A program made the position numbers and the translations under genes. Source: Desulfobacterales bacterium (GTDB lineage: Bacteria > Desulfobacterota > Desulfobacteria > Desulfobacterales > Desulfobacteraceae). Taken from it: 12,645 bases of DNA. Below are positions 1 to 7,985 of the stretch, piece by piece. The stretch spans positions 1-12,645 of the forward strand of contig JAKSBO010001003.1 of NCBI GenBank assembly GCA_022361095.1, in the 5' to 3' direction. How positions within the stretch are numbered: the first letter of the stretch is position 1; each line of letters starts with the position of its first letter. The notes beneath the pieces were generated by a model. The model was not told the origin of the DNA. It was given only the letters and a program-made list of their open reading frames with translations, and made no database searches.

Positions 1-1620
1 ACCAATGAGCCTGGAGACGGCATGCTTTTCCATATATTCACTCATGTCAAAGCGTAAAAATGTAATGCCCATGTTGGATGCCAGTTGTCTGGCCACTTCG
101 GTTTTTCCAACCCCTGTAGGTCCCATGAAAAGGAATGAACCGATGGGGCGGTCCGGTGCTGCAAGCCCGGCCCGGGATCTTTTGATCGCCGTGGTCAGGG
201 TTTCGATGGCATCGTCCTGGCCGAATATCACGTTGAGCAGTTTGCCGGGCAAAGACTCCAGTGAGGACTTGTCTGCCACAGTTGTTACGCTGGAAACCGG
301 TACTTTGGCAATTTTGGCCACGATCTTTTCAATATCCTTGGGGCTGACACTTTTGCGCCGGCTGTCCGCCTGAAGTTTCAAAAAGGCGCCGGCCTCATCA
401 ATAACGTCGATGGCCTTATCCGGCAAGAACCGGTCATTAATATATTTATCTGACAGGTAGGCCGCAGCTTCTATGGTTTTATCCGGGTATTTCAGGCCGT
501 GGTGTTCCTCATAGCTGCTGCGCAGGCCTTTGAGGATCTCGGTGGTTTCCTCTACAGTGGGCTCCGATACTTCTATTTTTTCAAAACGCCTGGAAAAAGC
601 CCGGTCTTTTTCAAAGTGGTTTTTGTACTCTTCATAGGTGGTGGTGCCCAGGCACTTGATATCTCCGGAGGAAAGTGCCGGTTTAAGGATGTTGGATGCA
701 TCCATGGAGCCTGATGTGGTGGCGCCTGCACCCACAACCGTGTGGATTTCATCAATTACCAGAAGCGCATTTTCCTTCTCTTCCAAAGCGGAAATAACAT
801 CCTTAAGACGCTGTTCAAAATCTCCCCTGTATTTGGTGCCTGCCAAAAGGGCGCCCATATCCAGAGAGTACAGTTCACAGTTTTCAAGCAGATCCGGTAC
901 GGTTTTGTCGTTAATTTTCAATGCCAGGCCTTCTGCGATGGCTGTTTTTCCAACGCCGGGATCCCCCACGAGGATGGGATTGTTTTTCCGCCGCCGGCAA
1001 AGCACTTGCATCACCCGTTCGGTTTCCAGGGCTCTGCCGATCAGGGGATCAATTTTTTTGTCCTGGGCCCGTCTGATCAAATCGGAAGTAAATAATGCCA
1101 GAGGATCTTTTTTCTTCGGGCGTTTGGGCTTTGGATCAGCCTGCTGGAAAAGTTGCTGGGGCTTGTCTTCCCCGGATAACTCTTTTTTCTCTTTACCGTC
1201 ATCGTGGGAGATGTGTCTGAGTACATCCAGGCGGGTAATGCCTTCGGATTCCAGATAAAAGGCTGCGTGGGAATCCTTTTCCTGAAAAATGGATGCCAGG
1301 ATATCCCCAAGATTGACTTCTGATTTTTCAGCGGACCTGGCATGGTTGATGGCGCGCTGAATCATGCGCTGGAATCCGATGGTCTGTTGGAGCACATACT
1401 CTTCACTGGTCTCTATTTTAGTCAATTTTTCATCAAAGAATTTTTCAAGATCCTCTTTGATGTGATCAGGGCTGCCCCCGCATTTTTCAATGGTTTCAAG
1501 TCCGGCTTCATGATTGACAATGGCGTAAAGGACATGTTCGACACAGACGTACTCATGTCTTCTTTTTTTTGCTTCCCGAACGGCAAACCCGAGAGCTGTG
1601 GATAGTTCTTTGCTGATCAT
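1..1620 (-). CDS. clpA: ClpA, ATP-dependent ClpP protease unfoldase subunit (3' end cut by window edge)
   Basis: ClpA is a cytoplasmic AAA+ hexamer that unfolds substrates and feeds them into the ClpP peptidase; ClpS delivers N-degron substrates to it. Reading from the ATG at 1620, 540 codons stay open to base 1 of a protein usually near 750 residues. A Clp N-domain covers about residues 1-140. The first AAA+ module has Walker A GDPGVGKT (219-226) and Walker B with D290-E291. The second module starts with Walker A GPTGVGKT (500-507), followed by FDMSEYMEKHAVSRLIG at the edge. There is no long coiled-coil middle domain between the modules, which argues for ClpA rather than ClpB. The ClpP-docking loop and C-terminus lie outside the window. 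A good AAGGAG ribosome site (1631-1636) lies inside the last codons of clpS, and only 7 bases separate the genes, so the two are probably translationally coupled. Confidence 0.96.
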   Translation of the reverse strand, partial: MISKELSTALGFAVREAKKRRHEYVCVEHVLYAIVNHEAGLETIEKCGGSPDHIKEDLEKFFDEKLTKIETSEEYVLQQTIGFQRMIQRAINHARSAEKSEVNLGDILASIFQEKDSHAAFYLESEGITRLDVLRHISHDDGKEKKELSGEDKPQQLFQQADPKPKRPKKKDPLALFTSDLIRRAQDKKIDPLIGRALETERVMQVLCRRRKNNPILVGDPGVGKTAIAEGLALKINDKTVPDLLENCELYSLDMGALLAGTKYRGDFEQRLKDVISALEEKENALLVIDEIHTVVGAGATTSGSMDASNILKPALSSGDIKCLGTTTYEEYKNHFEKDRAFSRRFEKIEVSEPTVEETTEILKGLRSSYEEHHGLKYPDKTIEAAAYLSDKYINDRFLPDKAIDVIDEAGAFLKLQADSRRKSVSPKDIEKIVAKIAKVPVSSVTTVADKSSLESLPGKLLNVIFGQDDAIETLTTAIKRSRAGLAAPDRPIGSFLFMGPTGVGKTEVARQLASNMGITFLRFDMSEYMEKHAVSRLIG

Positions 1621-1627
1621 ATACCAT

Positions 1628-1936
1628 TTACTCCTTTTCCATTGTACTTTTTAAGGGAAACCCTTTGCTGCTTGCCAGATTATGTACTGTCTTGACTTTT
1701 GTTTCAGCTATTTCCCGGGGATAAACACCGCATACGGCTTTTCCCTTATTGTGTACATTAAGCATTATTTGTGTGGCTTTTTCAAGAGATTTTCCGAATA
1801 CCTGAACCAGGATATCCACCACAAACTCCATGGTTGTATAATCGTCATTGTGTAAAAGCACCTTATACATAGGCGGACGATCCTCACGTGTGTCCTGGGA
1901 TATTTTGGGGCGGGTTTTAGAATCAGTGGCTGTCAT
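1628..1936 (-). CDS. clpS: ClpS, N-end rule adaptor for ClpAP
   Basis: ClpS is a small cytoplasmic adaptor that binds proteins with bulky hydrophobic N-terminal residues and hands them to ClpA. The 102-residue product has a short polar N-terminal tail (about 1-20) and then the full ClpS fold. The binding-pocket residues known from E. coli ClpS (N34, D35, D36, M40, H66) all have counterparts here with a constant offset: N30, D31, D32, M36 and H62. The family signatures [28 protein letters not shown] and the terminal T-x-EKE are intact. The ATG at 1936 has AAGG about six bases upstream. The gene sits directly before clpA, the classic clpS-clpA arrangement. A 113-base gap separates it from the end of secA, so it probably has its own promoter there, although none was confidently recognised. 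Confidence 0.96.
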   Translation of the reverse strand: MTATDSKTRPKISQDTREDRPPMYKVLLHNDDYTTMEFVVDILVQVFGKSLEKATQIMLNVHNKGKAVCGVYPREIAETKVKTVHNLASSKGFPLKSTMEKE

Positions 1937-2013
1937 ATTAACCTTGGGTCCAATTGATTTAAATTATAATCCCAATATAGTGCAACAATACGTTCATCTT
2001 TGTTCTGGGACAA

Positions 2014-2036
2014 GTCTGGCTGTTGACAAGCCAGAC
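2014..2036 (-). terminator. Hairpin after secA, possible weak terminator
   Basis: A perfect 7-base inverted repeat, GTCTGGC/GCCAGAC, with a 9-base spacer lies 14 bases past the secA stop; one more A-T pair can extend it. No T run follows on the minus strand, so it lacks the full signature of an intrinsic terminator. It may act as a 3' mRNA-stabilising hairpin or a leaky terminator between secA and clpS. Confidence 0.4.
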
Positions 2037-2049
2037 CGGCCCGTTGTTG

Positions 2050-4575
2050 TTATTGCCCGCAGCATTTTTTATATTTTTTGCCTGAACCGCAGGGGCAGGG
2101 GTCATTTCGTTGGACCTTTTCAGATGAGCGCCTCACCGGCTGCTTGGGGGCGGATTCGTCAGCATGGGAAGAGAAGGTCAGATCCTGCTGTTCTTCCTGT
2201 TTCATCTCCTCAATCTGGGTAGGAGAAGCGATCTGAATTTTAAACAGGATATCCACCACTTCCTGTTTGATCCGGTTCATCAGGTCCTGGAACATATCAA
2301 AGCCTTCTTTTTTGTAAATGCGCAACGGATCCTGCTGGGCATACCCCCGAAGGCCGATACCTTCTTTTAAATGGTCCATATTTAAAAGGTGCTCCTTCCA
2401 TCTGGTGTCCACGGTCTGGAGAATAATAAACCGTTCAACGTGGCGCATGATTTCAGGACCGTATATCTCTTCTTTTTTCTTATACAGGGCCTGGCTTGCA
2501 TCAAATATAAATTGCGCAAGCCGGTCGGCAGAAAAATTTTCCTGCACAGGCTCATCCAGGGGAAGATCCATATTGAACTGACCTTTAATGGCCGATGAAA
2601 GTCCGTCTATATCCCATTCCTTAAGTGGGGTTTTGTCTAGCACAAATCCTTCCACAAGGTCATAGGAAACATCTTCCATCATATCCCGGGCTGCCTCTTT
2701 GAGATCTTTTGAGGTCAGTGCCTGGCGGCGCTGACGGTAAATGATCTCCCGCTGCTGGTTCATGACATCATCATATTCAAGCAGGTGCTTTCTGATTTCA
2801 AAGTTGTGCCCTTCCACCTTGGACTGGGCGTTTTCAATGGCTTTGGATATAAATTTATGCTCAATGTGTTCGCCTTCTTCAATACCCAATCTGTCCATAA
2901 CGGCATGAATCCGGTCCCCACCGAAAATTCTGAGCAGATCGTCTTCCAGGCTTAAATAAAACCGGCTGCTTCCCGGGTCGCCCTGGCGGCCGGACCGGCC
3001 CCGCAACTGGTTGTCAATCCGCCGGGATTCATGGCGGGAGGTGCCTAAAATATGAAGCCCGCCAAGTTCTTTCACCCCGTCTCCCAGCTTGATGTCCGTA
3101 CCACGTCCGGCCATGTTGGTGGAAATGGTCACAGCACCTTTCTGGCCTGCATTGGCCACAATTTCAGCCTCTGCTTTATGGTGTTTGGCATTAAGCACAT
3201 TGTGTTTTATCCCTTTTTTCTTAAGTTTCTCACTGAGGGATTCGGAGACATCAATGGAGATGGTACCCACCAGCACAGGCTGGCCTTTTTTGTGCAACTG
3301 GATAATTTCCCTGATGGCTGCATCGTATTTTTCCTTCTGGGTTTTGTAAATCAGATCTGCCCGGTCTTCCCGGACCATGGCCTTGTGTGTCGGGATGACC
3401 AGCACGTCCAGGTTATAAATCTTTTTAAATTCCTCTGCTTCCGTATCCGCTGTCCCGGTCATACCTGACAGCTTGTCATACATTCTAAAATAATTCTGGA
3501 AAGTGATGGAGGCAAGGGTCTGGTTTTCATTTTCGATTTTAACCCCTTCTTTGGCCTCAAGGGCCTGGTGCAGACCTTCGGAGTACCGGCGGCCACTCAT
3601 GAGCCGGCCTGTAAATTCGTCTACAATGACGACCTGGCCGTTTTTTACAATGTAATCCGTGTCACGTTTGAAAATGACATGAGCTTTTAACGCCTGGTTA
3701 AGGTGATGCAAAAGCTCTATATTGGCCGGATCATAAAGGTTGTCCACATTGAGCAGTTTTTCACCCTTGGCAATGCCGTTTTCGGTAAGGGATACGGTTT
3801 TGGATTCTTCGTCCAGGGTGTAGTCGGTCTCTTTTTGAAACGCCGGGATAATGGTATTGGCCTGGGTGTAAAGGTGAGTGGATTTTTCAGCCGGCCCTGA
3901 AATGATTAAAGGCGTTCTTGCCTCGTCAATGAGAATGGAGTCCACCTCATCCACGATGGCAAAGTTCAGATCGCCCTGGGCGAGTTCCTCGGGGTCGAAT
4001 TTCATGTTGTCCCGCAGGTAGTCAAACCCGAATTCATTGTTGGTGCCGTATGTAATGTCCGCGGCATAGGCTGTTTTACGGTCCTGAGGCCCCATGTCAT
4101 GCAGGATCACCCCTACGGTCAGTCCTAGAAAATTATAGACCTGGGACATCCATTCCGCATCGCGTTTGGCCAGATAGTCATTGACCGTAACAATGTGAAC
4201 CCCTTTGCCGGTAAGGGCATTGAGATAAGCGGGCAGGGTGGACATCAATGTTTTACCTTCACCTGTTTTCATCTCTGCAATGATGCCGCGGTGCAATGCA
4301 ATGCCGCCAATGAGCTGAACATCATAGTGGCGAAGCCCAAGGGTACGCACCGAGGCTTCCCTGACCAGGGCAAAGGCTTCAGGGAGAATGTCGTCCAGGG
4401 TCTCTGAGTTTGTTAAACGGTTTTTGAACTCAGTGGTTTTTTCACCGATCTGGGTATCTGACAGGGCTTGAACCTGGGGTTCAAATTCGTTGATTTTGTC
4501 AATAATAGGCTGAATTTGTTTTAGAATTCTGTCGTTGCTGGATCCGAAGATTTTAGTAAGAACTTTGAGTACCAT
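2050..4575 (-). CDS. secA: SecA, preprotein translocase ATPase
   Basis: SecA is the motor that pushes unfolded preproteins through SecYEG at the inner membrane using ATP. The 841-residue length is normal. Nucleotide-binding domain 1 has Walker A in MKTGEGKT (GEGKT at 105-109) and the DEAD-type DEVD at 209-212, continuing as [16 protein letters not shown]. The second helicase domain carries [13 protein letters not shown] and [12 protein letters not shown]. The C-terminus (824-841) is the SecB/lipid-binding zinc motif [18 protein letters not shown], with Cys827, Cys829, Cys838 and Cys839; Cys replaces the His seen at the last position in some homologues. The ATG at 4575 gives the canonical N-terminus; its ribosome site is weak (AGGCAG). 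An intrinsic terminator lies upstream between this gene and the M23 peptidase, so secA probably starts its own transcript within 4576-4650. Confidence 0.98.
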   Translation of the reverse strand: MVLKVLTKIFGSSNDRILKQIQPIIDKINEFEPQVQALSDTQIGEKTTEFKNRLTNSETLDDILPEAFALVREASVRTLGLRHYDVQLIGGIALHRGIIAEMKTGEGKTLMSTLPAYLNALTGKGVHIVTVNDYLAKRDAEWMSQVYNFLGLTVGVILHDMGPQDRKTAYAADITYGTNNEFGFDYLRDNMKFDPEELAQGDLNFAIVDEVDSILIDEARTPLIISGPAEKSTHLYTQANTIIPAFQKETDYTLDEESKTVSLTENGIAKGEKLLNVDNLYDPANIELLHHLNQALKAHVIFKRDTDYIVKNGQVVIVDEFTGRLMSGRRYSEGLHQALEAKEGVKIENENQTLASITFQNYFRMYDKLSGMTGTADTEAEEFKKIYNLDVLVIPTHKAMVREDRADLIYKTQKEKYDAAIREIIQLHKKGQPVLVGTISIDVSESLSEKLKKKGIKHNVLNAKHHKAEAEIVANAGQKGAVTISTNMAGRGTDIKLGDGVKELGGLHILGTSRHESRRIDNQLRGRSGRQGDPGSSRFYLSLEDDLLRIFGGDRIHAVMDRLGIEEGEHIEHKFISKAIENAQSKVEGHNFEIRKHLLEYDDVMNQQREIIYRQRRQALTSKDLKEAARDMMEDVSYDLVEGFVLDKTPLKEWDIDGLSSAIKGQFNMDLPLDEPVQENFSADRLAQFIFDASQALYKKKEEIYGPEIMRHVERFIILQTVDTRWKEHLLNMDHLKEGIGLRGYAQQDPLRIYKKEGFDMFQDLMNRIKQEVVDILFKIQIASPTQIEEMKQEEQQDLTFSSHADESAPKQPVRRSSEKVQRNDPCPCGSGKKYKKCCGQ

Positions 4576-4649
4576 GTAAACGCTGCCTGTTTAAATTTAG
4601 AGGTCATTTAAGTTTGTCAGTACAACATATAAGCATTCTTCCAGGAAAT

Positions 4650-4699
4650 AAAAGAGAAAAAATAATTCGTGCCCATTTTATTACCGGTGGACACGAATT
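4650..4699 (-). terminator. Intrinsic terminator after the M23 peptidase gene
   Basis: On the minus strand an 8-base arm AATTCGTG, one mismatch and three more pairs (CCA/TGG) close a loop of about 12 bases, covering 4664-4699. It is followed directly by ATTTTTTCTCTTTT (4663-4650). A strong stem plus U tract is the textbook intrinsic form. It lies 35 bases past the stop of the peptidase gene and upstream of secA, so it ends the argC-M23 transcript. Confidence 0.82.
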
Positions 4700-4734
4700 C
4701 TCTTTTGGGTGGAATAAAGTATAACTGATGACCG

Positions 4735-5667
4735 CTAATTGAGGATATATTTCGCAGGATTGACCGGGGTGCCGTTGACGAGAACCTCATAGTGAAGATG
4801 GGGGCCTGTGGTCCGGCCGGTATTGCCTAAGGTGGCAATGGCCTCGCCGCGTTTGACATGCTGGTTTTTTTTCACCAGAATATCCCTTAAATGAGCGTAT
4901 TTGGTGGCCTTCCCGTATCCGTGGTCAATGATGATAACATTTCCGTAGCCGGATTTTCTACCGGCAAAGACCACTTTGCCGGCCGCAGTTGAAACAATCT
5001 TAGTCCCCATTCGGTTGGAGATATCAAGACCTGAATGAAACGTCCTTCTCCCGGTGAATGGAGATTTGCGGTAGCCAAAGGGAGATGTGATAACACCCGA
5101 AACCGGCTTGATGGATGGGGAGGCCGCCAGCAGGTTCTTCTTTTGCTGCAGTTTTTCGATTAGGTAATCAAAATCTAATTTTTCTTTTTCCGCAACGGAT
5201 TCGATTTGTTTTACCTGGTGGTGCATTTCCCGTATCAGGGCGTTGTGACGGGTATTAAGGGGGAGTTCCTGATCAAGGTCCGTTTCCGAAACGCCACCGA
5301 TACCCAAAAGGCCTGAGGATTGTCCTGATTTGTCAATGTCGGCGATAAGGCGTACCTGGTTTTCTAATTGATCAAGTTTTGTGACCTTCTCTTTTAATCC
5401 TTGAATTTCTCCGGCAAACAGTTGAATCTGGCGCCTTTGATCTTCAAGCTCGATTTTCTGGTTAATGATTGTTTCACGCAGGGCGGTATTGTTAAGGTCG
5501 GTGTGTTTCAGTAAATAATAGTCATGACCGAGGTAGGATACAACTCCGGCGCAGACAAGGACAAGAAATGTAGAACAAAGTAAAAACGATTTGCTCAGCG
5601 AAATCTCTCTGATCCTTGAGTGGTTGCTTGAATGAAACCATATTTTGATTCGATTTTTCATCTGCAT
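4735..5667 (-). CDS. Membrane-anchored M23 (LytM/lysostaphin-type) peptidoglycan metallopeptidase
   Basis: This is a probable periplasmic zinc peptidase that cuts peptidoglycan cross-bridges, or a regulator of amidases if inactive. The 310-residue protein has a basic cytoplasmic start, one transmembrane segment (about 27-49) that would anchor it in the inner membrane with the rest in the periplasm, and a predicted coiled coil (about 58-110). A second charged, partly helical stretch spans about 140-182, followed by the M23 domain (about 186-308). The zinc and catalytic residues are present: H211 and D215 in HSGLD, H259 in YAHL, and H290/H292 in GPHLHYE, so the enzyme looks active, unlike degenerate EnvC/NlpD-type activators. 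The start is uncertain between the ATG at 5667 and the one two codons later, as neither has a clear ribosome site. It lies 44 bases after argC and probably shares its transcript. Exact physiological role is not evident. Confidence 0.9.
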   Translation of the reverse strand: MQMKNRIKIWFHSSNHSRIREISLSKSFLLCSTFLVLVCAGVVSYLGHDYYLLKHTDLNNTALRETIINQKIELEDQRRQIQLFAGEIQGLKEKVTKLDQLENQVRLIADIDKSGQSSGLLGIGGVSETDLDQELPLNTRHNALIREMHHQVKQIESVAEKEKLDFDYLIEKLQQKKNLLAASPSIKPVSGVITSPFGYRKSPFTGRRTFHSGLDISNRMGTKIVSTAAGKVVFAGRKSGYGNVIIIDHGYGKATKYAHLRDILVKKNQHVKRGEAIATLGNTGRTTGPHLHYEVLVNGTPVNPAKYILN

Positions 5668-5710
5668 ATTAATACAAGTTTTTTAACATCCGTGTCAAGT
5701 GGAAATGCGC

Positions 5711-6748
5711 TTATAGCGGGGTTTGCACCCAATCCAACCCTGCTTTTTCGTCAATGGAGAACATGATATTCATATTCTGAACCGCCTGTCCGGCAGCACC
5801 CTTGAGCAGATTGTCAATGGCCGAAACCATTATCAGACGGCCCGATTCAGGTTCCAGGTGAAAACCGATATCGCAAAAGTTGGTCCCCTTGATATGGGAC
5901 ATATTCGGAAATTTACCCGGGGGTAAAATCCTGATGAAAGGCTCGGTTTCATACCATTTACTAAGGGCGTCGCGAATTTGCTTTTCGTCAATATCTTGAC
6001 GAATTTGGGCATAAATGGTTGAAACCATGCCCCGGGTTACAGGCACCAGGTGGGGAACAAAGGTCAGGGAGACAGGCGTTCCTGCCACACCTGTCAACAC
6101 TTCGTTAATTTCAGGGGTATGCCTGTGGTTGCCCACTTTATACGGGCCAAAGGATTCATTTACCTCACAAAAGTGGGTGGTCAGGGAAAGAGAGCGGCCT
6201 GCGCCACTGACCCCGGATTTTGAATCTGAAACCAGGCCCTGTGCGGAGATCAGCTTTTCCCTGAGCAGTGGAACCAGAGGAACAAGGATGGATGTCGGGT
6301 AACAGCCCGGGTTTCCGATTATCCTTGCGTCTCTGATCTGCTCACGGTTGAGTTCACATAATCCGTAAACGCTCTCTTCCAAAAGTTTTGGGGCGGTGTG
6401 GGGCTGGTATACCGCTTCATATGCTTTGATATCATTGAACCTGAAGTCTGCTGAAAGGTCTATAACTTTGATGCCCTGATCTATCAGTTGTGGTGCAAAC
6501 GCCATGGATACCTTGTGGGGAAGGGCTAAAAATGCGACATCTATTTTTCCTGAAAGCATCTTGGCGTCAAAGGGCGTACATACCAGGGATTCGAATCCGC
6601 GCATGGACGGATAGATGTCGGTAAATGATTTTCCCTGGTAAGTGTTCGAGGTCACTGCTTCAAGGCAGGCCTTGGGGTGATTAGAGATCAGTTTGACCAG
6701 TTCCAGGCCGGTATAGCCTGATGCGCCGATTATTGCTGTTTTAATCAT
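5711..6748 (-). CDS. argC: ArgC, N-acetyl-gamma-glutamyl-phosphate reductase
   Basis: ArgC carries out the third step of arginine biosynthesis, the NADPH-dependent reduction of N-acetylglutamyl phosphate to the semialdehyde. From the ATG at 6748 the product is 345 residues, normal for the family. The N-terminus is a Rossmann dinucleotide site, IIGASGYTGLELVKL (6-20). The catalytic cysteine is C149 in GNPGCYPTS, SGVSGAGR follows at 178-185, and the conserved histidines H208 and H210 lie in GNHRHTPEI. The frame is open 35 codons further upstream to 6853, but that extension is basic, unlike ArgC, and overlaps a perfect inverted repeat, so it is treated as untranslated leader. The ribosome site at 6748 is weak. 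Other arg genes are not in the window. Confidence 0.96.
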   Translation of the reverse strand: MIKTAIIGASGYTGLELVKLISNHPKACLEAVTSNTYQGKSFTDIYPSMRGFESLVCTPFDAKMLSGKIDVAFLALPHKVSMAFAPQLIDQGIKVIDLSADFRFNDIKAYEAVYQPHTAPKLLEESVYGLCELNREQIRDARIIGNPGCYPTSILVPLVPLLREKLISAQGLVSDSKSGVSGAGRSLSLTTHFCEVNESFGPYKVGNHRHTPEINEVLTGVAGTPVSLTFVPHLVPVTRGMVSTIYAQIRQDIDEKQIRDALSKWYETEPFIRILPPGKFPNMSHIKGTNFCDIGFHLEPESGRLIMVSAIDNLLKGAAGQAVQNMNIMFSIDEKAGLDWVQTPL

Positions 6749-6807
6749 TTTTTGTAAGTCTTTAATCTTATTGTTTATATTCACTGCCTGCACCCATGCC
6801 CTTTGGG

Positions 6808-6847
6808 GGACGCAAAATTTCCGCCTTGCGCGGGTGAGTTTGCGTCC
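6808..6847 (-). repeat. Nested inverted repeat in the argC leader
   Basis: A perfect 9-base inverted repeat, GGACGCAAA (6808-6816) and TTTGCGTCC (6839-6847), encloses a second one, CCGC (6821-6824) and GCGG (6830-6833), separated by a small internal loop of 4 and 5 bases. Transcribed with argC it would fold into a stable two-part hairpin about 60-100 bases before the start codon. On the minus strand it is followed by CCCCC, not T, so it is not a standard terminator. It could be a leader RNA element, a cruciform or operator, or a copy of a dispersed palindromic repeat; the sequence alone cannot decide. Confidence 0.7.
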
Positions 6848-6865
6848 AAACACTAAGATAAAATC

Positions 6866-6901
6866 ATCAATTGTGCAAACCTTAATTGATTATTTTTTTT
6901 T
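6866..6901 (+). repeat. AT-rich inverted repeat followed by a T run
   Basis: The arms ATCAATT (6866-6872) and AATTGAT (6884-6890) form a perfect 7-base inverted repeat with an 11-base spacer, followed by TA and nine Ts (6893-6901). Read rightward it has the layout of an intrinsic terminator, but the stem has only one G-C pair and no gene leads into it on that strand. Read leftward, it would place an A tract and a palindrome in the likely argC promoter, so an operator or UP-type element is equally possible. Confidence 0.35.
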
Positions 6902-6936
6902 AAGTGTCCCAAGAAATATCTTTGATCATGAAATGA

Positions 6937-6958
6937 TTTTAATGAAATCGTAACGAAA
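6937..6958 (+). promoter_or_regulatory. Candidate PhoB-type tandem half-sites upstream of pstS
   Basis: Two adjacent 11-base units, TTTTAATGAAA and TCGTAACGAAA, share TAA(T/C)GAAA in the same register. Head-to-tail 11-base units of 7 conserved plus 4 AT-rich bases are how PhoB-family Pho boxes are built, but these do not match the E. coli consensus CTGTCAT well. They lie about 180 bases before the pstS start, and 49 bases before the nearer possible -10, farther than the usual distance. The setting before a pst operon supports the idea; the base match alone is weak in such AT-rich DNA. Confidence 0.3.
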
Positions 6959-6990
6959 TATAAAAATTGCCTTAATAAAACTTATAAACC

Positions 6991-7029
6991 TCAAACATTT
7001 TAAAGATATAAATTTCAAGCATTTTAAGG
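6991..7029 (+). repeat. Imperfect 15-base direct repeat in the pstS upstream region
   Basis: TCAAACATTTTAAAG (6991-7005) and TCAAGCATTTTAAGG (7015-7029) match at 13 of 15 positions and start 24 bases apart. They flank a possible -10 sequence (TATAAA, 7007-7012). They may be paired regulator-binding sites; AT-rich composition makes chance similarity possible. Confidence 0.4.
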
Positions 7030-7140
7030 GTTAAGCAGAGTTCAATACGATTAATATAAAATCTGGATTGATGGGCTCGTGTCAAAATGGGGAATTAATT
7101 TTGCCGGGTACCTTAATTAATTTAGTGTCAGGAGAGACTT

Positions 7141-7956
7141 ATGAAGAAAATGTTTGCGGGTATTTCTGCACTTGTGGTTTGTTTTATAACGGTGACCGGT
7201 ATCTGTTTTGCCGGTGAGCTGGTCCTCAAAGGGTCTACAACCGTTCTTCCCATTGCCCAGAAGGCTGCCGAGGCCTATATGGCAGATCATCCCGATGTAA
7301 AAATTTCCCTTTCCGGCGGCGGCTCCGGCAACGGCATAAAGGCCCTTATTGACGGGACCACCCATATTGGTAATACGTCCCGGTTTATTAAGACCAAAGA
7401 GGTGGAAACAGCCGTAAACCGAGGGGTTTATCCCGTACCTTTCCGGATCGCCCTTGACGCGATTGTTCCTGTGGTTCATCCATCCAATTCAATATCGAAC
7501 CTGACCATGACCCAGTTAAAGGAAATTTATCTTGGCAAAATCAGGGACTGGAAACAGGTGGGGGGCACTCCGGGTAAAATTGTTGTAATCTCCCGGGACA
7601 GCTCTTCAGGCACCTTTGGGGTTTGGAAGGAGTTGGTCATGCTCAAGGAACGGGTGGTGCCCAGTGCCCTGACCGTGCCCTCCAACGGCGGTATTGTCCA
7701 GGCCATTGCCAATACCCCCGGTGCCGTCGGATATATCGGGCTCGGTTACCTGAATAAAGATCTTAAGGCTCTGACCGTTGACGGTATTGAGGGCACCGAA
7801 GAGAATACCCTGAACGGCATCTATCCCATTTCCAGGGCATTGTTCATGTTTACCGACGGCTGGCCCAAGGGGGACACCATCTCGTTTTTATCGTTTATCC
7901 TGTCAAAGAAAGGCCAGGAACTGGTGAGAGAGGCCGGCTCCATCCCTCTATTTTAA
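7141..7956 (+). CDS. pstS: PstS, periplasmic phosphate-binding protein
   Basis: PstS captures phosphate in the periplasm and delivers it to the PstCA channel. The 271-residue precursor starts with a Sec signal peptide: KK at 2-3, a hydrophobic core to about residue 20, and probable signal peptidase I cleavage after GICFA (about residue 24). A cysteine near the end of the signal (residue 22) is not in a proper lipobox, so a soluble protein is expected rather than a lipoprotein. The mature start ELVLKGSTTVLPIAQ, the GGGSGNG loop and RDSSSGTFGVW are the conserved phosphate-ligand segments. The short length fits the compact PstS subfamily rather than the E. coli type. The ribosome site AGGAGA is strong. 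It is the first gene of pstSCAB and is followed by a hairpin that may raise its mRNA level over that of the permease genes. Phosphate-starvation control is expected from the family. Confidence 0.95.
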   Translation: MKKMFAGISALVVCFITVTGICFAGELVLKGSTTVLPIAQKAAEAYMADHPDVKISLSGGGSGNGIKALIDGTTHIGNTSRFIKTKEVETAVNRGVYPVPFRIALDAIVPVVHPSNSISNLTMTQLKEIYLGKIRDWKQVGGTPGKIVVISRDSSSGTFGVWKELVMLKERVVPSALTVPSNGGIVQAIANTPGAVGYIGLGYLNKDLKALTVDGIEGTEENTLNGIYPISRALFMFTDGWPKGDTISFLSFILSKKGQELVREAGSIPLF

Positions 7957-7985
7957 AATCCGTTTCAAACTGATTAAAACCCGGA

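Larger units (their letters stand above)
6749..7140. promoter_or_regulatory. Divergent argC/pstS intergenic control region
   Basis: This 392-base gap drives argC leftward and pstS rightward and contains no credible gene. The argC half holds a GC-rich nested inverted repeat and an AT-rich inverted repeat ending in a nine-T run. The pstS half (6900-7140) is very AT-rich, with tandem 11-base half-sites near 6937-6958 and a 15-base imperfect direct repeat at 6991-7029. Possible -10 hexamers are TATAAA at 7007-7012 and at 7055-7060, neither with a good -35, as is common for activator-dependent promoters. A strong ribosome site, AGGAGA at 7130-7135, lies five bases before the pstS ATG. Confidence 0.6.

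Noticed and set aside
638..1258. 206-codon rightward open frame opposite clpA
   Set aside because: It lies wholly antisense to the conserved clpA sequence and its peptide has no recognisable domain; it is a shadow frame.
1..1620. ClpB or ClpC instead of ClpA
   Set aside because: There is no coiled-coil middle domain between the AAA+ modules, and clpS lies immediately upstream, as expected for ClpA.
3052..3468. 138-codon rightward open frame opposite secA
   Set aside because: It mirrors the conserved helicase domain of secA and has no independent coding signs.
4610..4640. Sigma-54 promoter upstream of secA (GG...GC pattern)
   Set aside because: The GG-to-GC spacing is 8 bases rather than the required 12.
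7141..7215. Possible lipoprotein signal in PstS (Cys22)
   Set aside because: The residues before the Cys are TGI, not the L-x-G/A type of a lipobox, and a good signal peptidase I site (CFA then G) follows directly.
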